Shown in pieces: positions 55,229 through 63,564 of a DNA stretch of 64,000 bases. The stretch lies in NCBI GenBank assembly GCA_013822685.1, contig PNKV01000002.1, positions 310,001 through 374,000 of the forward strand, written 5' to 3'. The number at the start of each line of letters is the position of its first letter. Position 1 is the first letter of the stretch. Under the pieces are notes generated by a model that saw only the letters and a program-made list of their open reading frames with translations, was not told the origin of the DNA and searched no databases. Position numbers and translations under genes: made by a program. The DNA comes from Leptothrix sp. (in: b-proteobacteria). Its GTDB lineage: Bacteria > Pseudomonadota > Gammaproteobacteria > Burkholderiales > Burkholderiaceae_C.

Positions 55229-55861
55229 TCAGTCGTTCTTGCACCGCGCGCTGTAGTTCGACTGGAAGTTCACGAAGTCGTTTTTCTGGCCTTCGGTCAT
55301 GGTGTCGAACTGGCTGCGCTTGCCGTGGAGGATGCGCAGCATCTCGTTGCAACGCTCGCGCTCCCTTTGGCTGAGTTCTTTCCGGGCTTGTTTGGCCTGC
55401 TGTTCGGCTCGCCGGTCCTGCCGCTCCTGGTCGCGCTCCTTGTCCAGGGCACGGTAGGCGTCGCTTTCGTCCTCGCTGCACTTGCTTTGGTATTCGGACC
55501 GGAGCTGGTAGATGACGTCTGAACGCAAGCCCCTTGACGGCGCAGTTCGTATCGCGTCGTTGAGCTGGGCGCAGGCTGTGCTCAGGTAGCGCAGGTGCTC
55601 GGGGGCTTTGGCAACCGAGGGCAGGTTGTAGCTTTGGCCCCGCATAGGCATGGGATTGGAATTGCTCGACGGCCCCATGGCGGTGAACTTTTCTTGGCGT
55701 TTTTCGGCGCGACAGGGCTTGTCAGAGACGTACACCGAACTGCCGTTGTAGCAGCGGTACATGCCAGCACCGGCCGCCAGGCCCGCGTGCCCGGCAACTA
55801 GGATCACGGCCAGCGCGCGAGCGGCACCCGGCACCAAGAAGCTGCGGTTTGACGTTGCCAT
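55229..55861 (-). CDS. DUF4124-like secreted protein with coiled coil
   Basis: A 210-residue exported protein. A signal peptide (ALAVILVAGHAGLAAGA) is followed by a DUF4124-type segment MYRCYNGSSVYVSDKPC with two Cys. The middle is acidic and Arg/Gln-rich, about 140-175, likely a coiled coil (KERDQERQDRRAEQQAKQA), and the end has more Cys. DUF4124 proteins are periplasmic, and their role is unknown. Start at 55861; a frame extension to 55903 is less likely. Same strand as aapJ, 36 bases upstream. Confidence 0.6.
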   Translation of the reverse strand: MATSNRSFLVPGAARALAVILVAGHAGLAAGAGMYRCYNGSSVYVSDKPCRAEKRQEKFTAMGPSSNSNPMPMRGQSYNLPSVAKAPEHLRYLSTACAQLNDAIRTAPSRGLRSDVIYQLRSEYQSKCSEDESDAYRALDKERDQERQDRRAEQQAKQARKELSQRERERCNEMLRILHGKRSQFDTMTEGQKNDFVNFQSNYSARCKND

Positions 55862-55912
55862 TTCCCTGGCACTCCCTGAAAAGTTATCCACCTGAAAACG
55901 CACCCAGCTTAT

Positions 55913-56398
55913 TCACTTGGCCTTGCAGTTGATCGGCAAAAAAGCCGGGGCGACGTCGGTCTTGTCCGCGCCCTTGAGGGTCATCTTCTCAGGTGCCTCG
56001 GCGTGGCCGCAAACCCAGGTGACCGGAACGATCTGCGCGTCTTCGATCACGGCGGGGCGCAAGGTCAGGACCTTGCCTTTGATGGCCCCGTTCACCCGGT
56101 TGCCAAAGGTGATGTGGATGGCGCCATCGGCCACGGCAACGCTGCTGACCACGTTGTTCACGATCTTGTCGGCGCTGGGCAAGCCTGCCGCGGTGTTGTC
56201 CGCCGGCAGCACCTTGGTCATCGCCCACGAGGCGGCCACCGGCGGTTTGGCAATGGCCGCCAGCGCGACGCCTTCGGCAATCTGATCCTTGATGATCTTG
56301 CCCTGGTAGCTGGGCATGGCGATCAAAGCCAGGATGGCCATGATTGCGATCACGACCATCAGTTCGATCAGGGTGAAGCCGCGGTGAGCCTGGGTCAT
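55913..56398 (-). CDS. Type IV pilin-like protein
   Basis: A 161-residue prepilin. The N terminus has a short basic leader and the class III cleavage and methylation motif (RGFTLIELMVVIAIMAILALIAMPSY, Glu5 kept). The C-terminal domain has two Cys, in VTWVCGH and PINCKAK, which could form the disulfide loop of pilins. Whether it is a major pilin or a minor pseudopilin is unclear. No pil assembly genes are nearby; pilZ at 38208 is distant. The Met at 56398 is chosen to give a short leader. Confidence 0.85.
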   Translation of the reverse strand: MTQAHRGFTLIELMVVIAIMAILALIAMPSYQGKIIKDQIAEGVALAAIAKPPVAASWAMTKVLPADNTAAGLPSADKIVNNVVSSVAVADGAIHITFGNRVNGAIKGKVLTLRPAVIEDAQIVPVTWVCGHAEAPEKMTLKGADKTDVAPAFLPINCKAK

Positions 56399-56636
56399 GG
56401 GGTAGCCGTCCGTCGCATTGGGTGGTTGCCCATTGTGCCAAGCCTGCGGCGTGGTCAGTGCTTTGAATTGGCAGGTGACGATTCCGTCACGGATATCCAC
56501 CAAAGTTGAGCGCGCAAGTGGGGATTGAGGCTGCTGGGGCTTCAGGCAGGCGTGGCGTTGACCGATAGCCCCCCATGGCTCATTTTTGCGTCACTGGATT
56601 TGCTTTGGCCAACAAACCGCTGCGGGGAGCGCTCAG

Positions 56637-59600
56637 GTGAAACTGAGAACCGTTTCGCACAGCATGTTCCTGGGCGTCATCCTGGCCTTGATGGCCAATT
56701 TTGCGTTCCTGGTGCTGATCCGGTCGGCTTTTGAAACCATCCCACAAGTCGCCTTGCAGCGCGAGAAGACCACGCGTGCCTTGGAGCAGTTGCGGGCAGA
56801 AACCGATCTGCTGCGCCGATTGGTTCGCGCCTACACCGCCACGGGCGATGTCAACTACCTGCTGACCTACTACGACATCTACGCCATTCGCCAAGGCGAG
56901 AAGGCAGGCCCCGGCACCGACGACGTCAGCGTTTATTGGGAAGACGTGATCGCCAAGCGCAAGCCACATGCCTTGTCTGAAAAGGGCGCACGGGCTTCCT
57001 TGATGGACCGCATGAAGGCGCTGAACCTGAGCCCCGCCGAGCTGGCCTGCCTGCAGCGCGTGATGGTCGCCACCGAGCATCTTAAAAAGACCGAGCAGGT
57101 GGCATTTGCCGCCACACAAGGCCTGTACGACGCGAAGCACGAGGTGTTCGTGTCGGAAGGCGAACCCAACCTGGCCTACGCCACCAAGCTGGTCTACGCC
57201 AAATCGTATGAACAGGATGGTGCTGACCTGACTCGTGCCATTGCCGACCTGACGCGCCTGGCCAATGCCCGGACCGAGGATGCCGTCACGCAGGCGTCCA
57301 CCCGGGTATCGCGTTTCATCGCCTTGGCCGTGGCCGTCGATTTTCTGCTCTTGCCTGTGATGGGCGCAGCGCTGTTGGTGATGCGCCGTCGCGTGCTCCA
57401 ACCCATCAATGCGCTGAGCGCCCAAGCGCGTGCCTTTGCCCAGGGTGACTATTCATCTCGCGGCAACCCCCGATCGCATGCAGTTAGGGAGGTTTACGCG
57501 CTGGGCGTCACGATGGACACCATGGCGCAGTCCATTGAGGAAGACTTGGCCGCTCGGGCGCAGGTCCAGGCCGATTTGCAGGCCGCGCGCGACCAGGCCG
57601 AATCGGCCACCAAGGCCAAATCGCTTTTCCTGGCCAACATGAGCCACGAAATCCGCACCCCGATGAACGCCATCATCGGCATGACCCACCTGGCCCTTCA
57701 AACACCATTGACTGACCAGCAGAAGGACTACCTGGACAAGGTGCTGTCGGCATCCCAGATCCTGCTGGGCGTGATCAACGACATCCTGGATTTCTCGAAG
57801 ATCGAAGCCGGGCGCTTGTCTCTGGAGCGGGCGCCCTACCGGGTGGAAGAAGTGGTGGGCAATGCCCTGATGCTGGTGCGCCAGAAGGCCCAGGAGCGTG
57901 AGATCGAGCTTCTGTGTGAGTTCACCGACCCGACCTTGCTGAGCGATGCCGGCGTGGTGCAGGGCGACATGCTGCGGGTGGGCCAGATCCTGACCAACCT
58001 GCTGTCCAACGCCGTCAAGTTCACGCACAGCGGGCACGTGAAAGTGAGGGTGGGCCTGGACGACCGCGAGGGGGCCCAAGCCACCTTGCGCTTCGAGGTC
58101 TGCGACACGGGCATCGGGATGAACAGCGAGCAGCAAAGCCGCTTGTTCCAGGAGTTCACACAGGCCGACGACAGCACCACGCGGCGCTACGGCGGAACGG
58201 GTCTGGGCTTGAGCATTTGCCAGCGCCTGACCACACTCATGGGCGGACACATATCGGTGACCAGCCAGCATGGCGCCGGCTCTGTTTTCACCGTGACCTT
58301 GCCTGTCACTTTGGTGCTCGACCCTGCCTTGCTGCCCGCATCGCTCCCGCCCGTCCCGATCGACACCTTGCGCGTGCTGATCGTGGATGACCAAAGTGAC
58401 ACCCGAACCTCGATGGCGGGCCTGCTGACCATGATGGGCGTGGGAATGCATGCCGACGGCGAGGGCAAAGGGCTGGTCGCCACCGCAGAAAACGGCGCCC
58501 AGGCCCTGGCCATGGTCACCGCTGCCAACGAAGCCGGGCACCCGTTCGACATGGTGCTGCTGGACTGGGTCTTGCCCGACATGGGCGGTGCCGAGGTCAC
58601 CAGCCGATTGCGCCAAGCGCATCCGGGCTTGGACGTGGTGGTCATCTCGGCCTATGGTTGGGACAGCCTGCAGGCCAACGCCACCCAGGCCGGGGCCGAC
58701 GCCTTCTTGCCCAAACCCATCCTGCCCGATGCCCTGCGCGGCCTGTTCGGCAAGTTGACAGGCATCGACACCTCAGCGGGCCATGCCGAACCGTCGCCAG
58801 ATGCGGCCATCAGCCTGGACGGCCTGCGCGTTTTCCTGGTGGAAGACAACGCCTTGAATCAGCAATTGGCCACCGAGCTGCTGAGCCGCCGCGGTGCCAT
58901 CGTCAAATCCGTGGACAACGGTTGCGAAGCCGTTGAACACCTTCGCATGAGCGGCCCCACCGCCTACGACGTCGTGCTGATGGACCTGCACATGCCCGTG
59001 ATGGATGGCCACGAAGCCACCCGCCAGATCCGGGCCGATGAGCGCTTCCGAGCCTTGCCCATCCTGGCGATGACGGCCCACGCCCTGGACGAAGAGCGCG
59101 ACCACTGCCTGGCCATTGGCATGCAGGACCACATCAGCAAGCCACTGGAACCCCGGAAGCTGTATGCCACGCTGGCCCGTTATCACCCCCTGAACAAGAT
59201 CCCCTCGGCACGCATCGAACAAGCTGTTTGGCCAAGTGCCACGGCCGGCAGGCTGCCTCATGCCCCAGGCCTGGACTCGCGCCAGGCCCTGGCCAGGCTG
59301 GAGGGCAACCTGGGCCTGTATGTGCGCGTGTTGAAAGGCTTTGTCGACCATGTGATGACTGGCGGCACGGCGCTGGCCACCGCCGCGCAAGCGCAAGACT
59401 GGGCCAGCCTGGCGCGTGAAGCGCACACGCTTCGCGGTTTGTGCGCGACCATCGGTGCGAACGACATGGCGCGCCTTTGTGCCGAACTGGAAAGGGCGGT
59501 CAAGCTGCAATCGGTCGAGCGGGCCGACTCGCTGGTGGGCGTCTTGAAGGAGGCCACAGAGGCCCTGTTGCTGGCGCTGATCCCCCAATTGCAAGGCGAC

Positions 59601-59849
59601 GTGGCGCCCACACTGGCACCACCAGCCGACGTGGACGCCGAAGCCATCCAGGCGCAAACCCAGGCGCTCGAACGCCTGGTCCATGACAGCGACAGCGCGG
59701 CGATCAGCCTCTGGCGCAACCAACGCAAGGTGTTCATGAATGCATTCGATCCTGTGATGTTCAGCCGGCTGGACACCGCCATCGAGGGCTGCGATTTCGA
59801 CGCGGCCCTGGCTTTGCTTCAAGAAAGGCTCGACGATGTCATCCAGTGA
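56637..59849 (+). CDS. Hybrid sensor histidine kinase with two receiver domains and HPt
   Basis: A 1070-residue membrane phosphorelay protein. TM1 lies near 9-29 and TM2 near 225-245, flanking a ~195-residue periplasmic helical sensor. A HAMP follows (about 246-296), then HisKA with His337 (NMSHEIRTPMNAIIG), a HATPase domain (NLLSNAVKFTHSG, GGTGLGLSICQRL), REC1 (Asp584/585, acceptor Asp643), REC2 (Asp737, acceptor Asp783) and a C-terminal HPt with His930 (AHTLRGLC). REC1 has a ~10-residue insert. A GTG start at 56637 with GGGGAG upstream is chosen. It overlaps the HD-GYP gene by 14 bases; architecture resembles BarA. Confidence 0.9.
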   Translation: MKLRTVSHSMFLGVILALMANFAFLVLIRSAFETIPQVALQREKTTRALEQLRAETDLLRRLVRAYTATGDVNYLLTYYDIYAIRQGEKAGPGTDDVSVYWEDVIAKRKPHALSEKGARASLMDRMKALNLSPAELACLQRVMVATEHLKKTEQVAFAATQGLYDAKHEVFVSEGEPNLAYATKLVYAKSYEQDGADLTRAIADLTRLANARTEDAVTQASTRVSRFIALAVAVDFLLLPVMGAALLVMRRRVLQPINALSAQARAFAQGDYSSRGNPRSHAVREVYALGVTMDTMAQSIEEDLAARAQVQADLQAARDQAESATKAKSLFLANMSHEIRTPMNAIIGMTHLALQTPLTDQQKDYLDKVLSASQILLGVINDILDFSKIEAGRLSLERAPYRVEEVVGNALMLVRQKAQEREIELLCEFTDPTLLSDAGVVQGDMLRVGQILTNLLSNAVKFTHSGHVKVRVGLDDREGAQATLRFEVCDTGIGMNSEQQSRLFQEFTQADDSTTRRYGGTGLGLSICQRLTTLMGGHISVTSQHGAGSVFTVTLPVTLVLDPALLPASLPPVPIDTLRVLIVDDQSDTRTSMAGLLTMMGVGMHADGEGKGLVATAENGAQALAMVTAANEAGHPFDMVLLDWVLPDMGGAEVTSRLRQAHPGLDVVVISAYGWDSLQANATQAGADAFLPKPILPDALRGLFGKLTGIDTSAGHAEPSPDAAISLDGLRVFLVEDNALNQQLATELLSRRGAIVKSVDNGCEAVEHLRMSGPTAYDVVLMDLHMPVMDGHEATRQIRADERFRALPILAMTAHALDEERDHCLAIGMQDHISKPLEPRKLYATLARYHPLNKIPSARIEQAVWPSATAGRLPHAPGLDSRQALARLEGNLGLYVRVLKGFVDHVMTGGTALATAAQAQDWASLAREAHTLRGLCATIGANDMARLCAELERAVKLQSVERADSLVGVLKEATEALLLALIPQLQGDVAPTLAPPADVDAEAIQAQTQALERLVHDSDSAAISLWRNQRKVFMNAFDPVMFSRLDTAIEGCDFDAALALLQERLDDVIQ

Positions 59850-60933
59850 AGCGCAGGCCCACACCCCGACCATCCTGGTGGTGGATGACGCGCCCACCAA
59901 CCTCACGCTCCTGGCCGGTCTGCTCGACAAGACCTACCGCGTCAAACTGGCCTCGTCGGGCCCCAAGGCGCTGGAACTGGCCAAGCGCTCGCCGCCTGAT
60001 CTGGTCTTGCTGGATCTGATGATGCCGGGCATGGATGGCTACGAGGTGTGCCAACGCCTCAAGCAAGATCCGCGCACCAGCCATGTGCCGGTGATCTTTT
60101 TGACGGCCATGCAGGAGCCGGAAGACGAAACCCGAGGCTTTGAAGTGGGCGCGGCCGACTACATCCACAAGCCCATCAGCCCATCCGTTGTCAAAGCCCG
60201 CGTCAAGACGCACTTGCAGAACAAGGCCTTTCACGACTACCTGAACAACCGCAACGCCAAGCTCCAGACCCAGCTGGAAACCCAGATGGCGCAGCTGGAC
60301 CGCCTGCGCGATTCAACGCTCTTCATCATGATCTCGTTCGCCGAGTTCAGAGACGAAGACACCGGCAACCACGTCAAGCGCACCCAGGAATACGTTCGGG
60401 TGCTGGCCACGCACTTGTGGGGGCAGGGCCTGCACCATGACGTGCTCAATCCCGACAGCATCCAACTGATTGCCAAGTCGGCGCCGCTGCACGACATTGG
60501 CAAAGTCGCCATTCCTGACAGCATCCTGCTCAAGCCCGGCAAGCTGACCACGGAGGAGTTCGAGGTCATGAAGGGCCACCCCTTGCATGGCTGGGACATG
60601 CTCAACCGCGCAGCCTTGCGCATGGGTGAAGAGACCGACTTCCTGGCCTACGCCATGGAGATCGCCCGCTCGCACCACGAAAAGTGGGACGGCTCTGGCT
60701 ACCCGGACGGCCTGCGTGGCCAGGCCATTCCCTTGTCGGCCCGGTTGATGGCCGTGGCCGATGTGTATGACGCACTGATCAGCCGTCGCCCCTACAAGGA
60801 CCCATTCAGCCATGAGGTGGCGATGAAGTTCATTGACGAAGGCCGCGACAAACACTTTGACGGCGACATCGTGGACGCCCTGCATGCAACACAAGCGATG
60901 TTCATCGACATCGCCAGCCAGTGGAAAGACTGA
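59836..60933 (+). CDS. Response regulator with HD-GYP domain (RpfG-like)
   Basis: A 365-residue cytoplasmic regulator. The receiver domain has Asp60 (LVLLDLMMPGMDG) and the conserved Lys in IHKPIS. A coiled helix joins it to an HD-GYP domain with HD at 219-220 (LHDIGKVAIPDSI), HHEKWDGSGYPDGL (GYP 288-290) and the metal His residues. Such proteins hydrolyse cyclic-di-GMP when phosphorylated. It is encoded with and overlaps the hybrid kinase, the likely phospho-donor through HPt. Confidence 0.92.
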   Translation: MSSSEAQAHTPTILVVDDAPTNLTLLAGLLDKTYRVKLASSGPKALELAKRSPPDLVLLDLMMPGMDGYEVCQRLKQDPRTSHVPVIFLTAMQEPEDETRGFEVGAADYIHKPISPSVVKARVKTHLQNKAFHDYLNNRNAKLQTQLETQMAQLDRLRDSTLFIMISFAEFRDEDTGNHVKRTQEYVRVLATHLWGQGLHHDVLNPDSIQLIAKSAPLHDIGKVAIPDSILLKPGKLTTEEFEVMKGHPLHGWDMLNRAALRMGEETDFLAYAMEIARSHHEKWDGSGYPDGLRGQAIPLSARLMAVADVYDALISRRPYKDPFSHEVAMKFIDEGRDKHFDGDIVDALHATQAMFIDIASQWKD

Positions 60934-60934
60934 C

Positions 60935-62188
60935 ATGAAAGCAACAAAAGCCCTCTTGCGGAAAGCCTCGGCCCTGGCGCTGATGGTTCTGGTAGCCACG
61001 GTGGCTCAAGCGCAAGACTTTTCCTACTCAGGCTTTGGCACCATTGGCGCTGCCATCTCCAACAAGGACTACCGCTACCAGCGCTTCGTCGATTCTGACG
61101 GCACGCTCATGCGGGACACCGTGTTGGGCGCGCAGCTTGATGTTCAGTTCACCCCAGAGCTGTCTGCCACAGTGCAGGGCAAGCTGGCGCCATCGGCCCG
61201 CAATGATGACGACTGGGACCTGACCGCCAGCTGGGCATTCGCCTCATGGCGGCCCAACAACGACTGGCTGCTGCGCGTGGGCAAGCTGCGCATTCCCTTG
61301 TACCTGTCATCCGAGAACCTGGACGTGGGCCAAAGCTATGACTTTGCCCGCCTGCCCACCGAGATGTATTCCATCGCCCCCACGACCGACGTGACCGGGC
61401 TCTACATCACCCGCAACTGGACCATGGCCGATTCGGAACTCGGCCTGGATGTCTACAGCGGTGAAGCCAAGGTCTGGGTTCGGCTGAATACCCGCGACAA
61501 CGGGACCGTGTTCAACAAGTACGACACCCGGGTCACTGGCGCCGTGTTGACTTGGCGCGCGGAAGACACCATGTTGCGGCTTGGGGCACACCATGCCACC
61601 ACCCGCCCCAATGGCGGCCCGCTCAACCCGGTCACCATCCAATCCGTGCCTACGCTCTTTGGTCCAATTTACATGCCCGATGGCATCACGCCCCAGATCA
61701 GGAACGACATCATCACCGTGGGCATTGACCAGAAGCTGTCAGGCAACTGGCGGATCATGTTCGAGGCCGAGCGCAATATCCAGCACGACACTGACCTGGG
61801 CGCCAACACGGCGGGCGGCTACATCGCCATCTTGAAAACCATGGACAAGTGGACACCCTATGTGTCGGCTTCCGTGCTGAAAACCGTTGGAGCCCCAGCA
61901 AAGGCGCATGCAGCACTCAGCCAGGCGTCCTTGCCAGGCTTCGTGCCTGACGCCGACAAGATCAACGCCGGCCAGCGTGTGTTTGCCGACAGCATCCCCT
62001 TCTACGACCAGCATTCACTGGCCATCGGCGCCTCCTATGCCCTCACGCCGCACAGCAAGCTGAAGGCCGAATGGCTGCACACCTGGGTGGGCAAGGGCTC
62101 GGCCATGATCGACTCGCCCAGCGGGGGCCCGGCGGTGGCCGACAAAGGCATCGATGTGCTGTCCATCAGCTACAACTTTGCGTATTAA
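60935..62188 (+). CDS. Outer-membrane beta-barrel/porin-like protein
   Basis: A 417-residue exported protein with a signal peptide ending near VAQAQ and alternating amphipathic strands throughout, ending in SISYNFAY with an aromatic C terminus, as in outer-membrane barrels. The sequence has features of anion-type or general porins (W- and Y-rich strands, FASWRPNNDWLLRVGK) but matches no specific porin I can name. It begins two bases after the HD-GYP stop and ends nine bases before a PstS-like gene, so it belongs to the signalling operon. Confidence 0.7.
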   Translation: MKATKALLRKASALALMVLVATVAQAQDFSYSGFGTIGAAISNKDYRYQRFVDSDGTLMRDTVLGAQLDVQFTPELSATVQGKLAPSARNDDDWDLTASWAFASWRPNNDWLLRVGKLRIPLYLSSENLDVGQSYDFARLPTEMYSIAPTTDVTGLYITRNWTMADSELGLDVYSGEAKVWVRLNTRDNGTVFNKYDTRVTGAVLTWRAEDTMLRLGAHHATTRPNGGPLNPVTIQSVPTLFGPIYMPDGITPQIRNDIITVGIDQKLSGNWRIMFEAERNIQHDTDLGANTAGGYIAILKTMDKWTPYVSASVLKTVGAPAKAHAALSQASLPGFVPDADKINAGQRVFADSIPFYDQHSLAIGASYALTPHSKLKAEWLHTWVGKGSAMIDSPSGGPAVADKGIDVLSISYNFAY

Positions 62189-62197
62189 GGAGTGCCC

Positions 62198-62614
62198 ATG
62201 ACACGCCTTAAATTCACCTTCGCATCGTTGCTGCTGGCCTTGGGGCCGCTGAGCCATGCCACCGACCGCATCGTGGTCATTGGCCACCCCAACGTCCACA
62301 AGATCGACCTGACCACCGTTCAGCGCATTTACATGGGCAAGACCATCGAAGTGGATGGGGTGCGGGTGCGGCCCGCCAACGGCGCCCCCACCCTGGTGGC
62401 ACGCCAGCGCTTTCTGAGCCAGTACCTGCAAACCGACGAGGACCAGTACGTGGCCTACTGGACGGTTCGCCGTTACGTGGGCAAGGGCACGCCACCCCAA
62501 GAGGTCAAGCAGACAGCCGAGATGATCGAGTTCGTGAGCAAGACACCAGGCGCCATCGGGTATGTTGATGAGGCGGATGTCTTGCCGGGGATGAATGTGC
62601 TGCTGAGAAAGTAG
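62198..62614 (+). CDS. Small periplasmic phosphate-binding (PstS-like) protein
   Basis: A 138-residue exported protein with a signal peptide ending near LSHAT. The mature part resembles a half-size PBP-like domain found in PstS-family proteins (IVVIGHPNVHKIDLTTVQRI, YMGKT, FLSQYLQ, FVSKTPGAIGYVDE). It is too short to be a full transporter binding protein. The ATG at 62198 has AAGGAG five bases upstream; a GTG at 62192 is in frame. Last gene of the kinase-HD-GYP-porin operon, so it may present a ligand to the sensor or porin. Confidence 0.75.
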   Translation: MTRLKFTFASLLLALGPLSHATDRIVVIGHPNVHKIDLTTVQRIYMGKTIEVDGVRVRPANGAPTLVARQRFLSQYLQTDEDQYVAYWTVRRYVGKGTPPQEVKQTAEMIEFVSKTPGAIGYVDEADVLPGMNVLLRK

Positions 62615-62626
62615 CGCTGAGCCTGA

Positions 62627-63448
62627 TCAAGGCGACAGCATGCGGAAAAACTCCCGTGAAAAATCATCCGCCGGGAAGAAGGTTTCAACCCGAAGTTCTT
62701 CTGCCGTGATGTCCAGCGCTGTGCCAAAGGTGGACACCATCGAGAACACCTTGATGGTGTGCTCGCCCAAGTCGTATTCCAATGGAAAGATGGGTGGGGG
62801 CATGGGCAGCACCCATCCCTGCTGCTGCCAATGGTCTGGTACGCCCGGAAATTGGCAAACATCGGTCAGCAGCTGCCGCAATGCCGCGTGCGTGGGGTCT
62901 GCCGCCACCTCACGCTGAAGCCGCGACAACAACAGCGGCGCCACCTGCGCCCAGTTTCGCAAACGCGGCTGCATGCCTTGTGGGTGAAACGTCATGCGCA
63001 TCACATTGCGACCACCACTGGGGTCAACCAGGCGCCACAGCGCATCCGGCTCGCCCAACATCGCCGTGAAACGCTGGGCAGGCCCATTGCTCATCACCAT
63101 GTCCCACTGCCGGTTGACCACCAGGGCAGGGTAGGGCTCGTGATGCCGGAGCATCAACTCCAGCGCTTCCCGCACCGCTTTCATCTCGTCGTTCTGCAGT
63201 GGCCGCTGCTGAAAAACCGGTGCAAATCCCGCCGCGGTCATCAGCAGGTTGCGCTCGCGCAGAGGCACGCCCAGCACCTCGGCCAGCTGCAGCACCATGT
63301 CGCGGCTGGGTTGCGCACGGCCTGATTCCAGAAAACTCAGGTGACGTTGCGAGACGCTGGCCTCCAGTGCCAGGTCCAGTTGGGAGCGCTTGCGCAAGTC
63401 ACGCCATTGCCGCAGCAGTTTTCCAAACGTGGGGGGCTCATTGCTCAT
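62627..63448 (-). CDS. HTH transcriptional regulator, MmyB-type
   Basis: A 273-residue regulator with an N-terminal XRE-type helix-turn-helix (RSQLDLALEASVSQRHLSFLESGRAQPS) and a C-terminal MmyB-like ligand-binding domain (LVVNRQWDMVMSNG, DVCQFPGVPDHW). MmyB-like proteins are thought to bind fatty acids or related molecules in the PAS-like C-terminal half. It diverges from the alpha/beta hydrolase with 116 bases between them, so it likely controls that gene. Confidence 0.88.
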   Translation of the reverse strand: MSNEPPTFGKLLRQWRDLRKRSQLDLALEASVSQRHLSFLESGRAQPSRDMVLQLAEVLGVPLRERNLLMTAAGFAPVFQQRPLQNDEMKAVREALELMLRHHEPYPALVVNRQWDMVMSNGPAQRFTAMLGEPDALWRLVDPSGGRNVMRMTFHPQGMQPRLRNWAQVAPLLLSRLQREVAADPTHAALRQLLTDVCQFPGVPDHWQQQGWVLPMPPPIFPLEYDLGEHTIKVFSMVSTFGTALDITAEELRVETFFPADDFSREFFRMLSP

Positions 63449-63564
63449 GGGGCGCAGTATCTCTTCTCCCGGCAGCCCGTTTCAATGACCTCCGAGGTAA
63501 TTGCCCAATGTGATGGGCGCGTTGAACATCCATGCGTCATTGATCATTAAAAACGGAGAGCAGC

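Noticed and set aside
56414..56445. Possible sigma-54 promoter for the pilin gene (minus strand TTGGCAC-AATGG-GCAA)
   Set aside because: The GG to GC distance is 10 instead of 12, so it breaks the strict spacing rule of sigma-54 promoters.
56475..56490. Inverted repeat GTGACG-attc-CGTCAC upstream of the pilin gene
   Set aside because: Only six-base arms and no regulator suggested. It may be an operator, but I cannot support a call.
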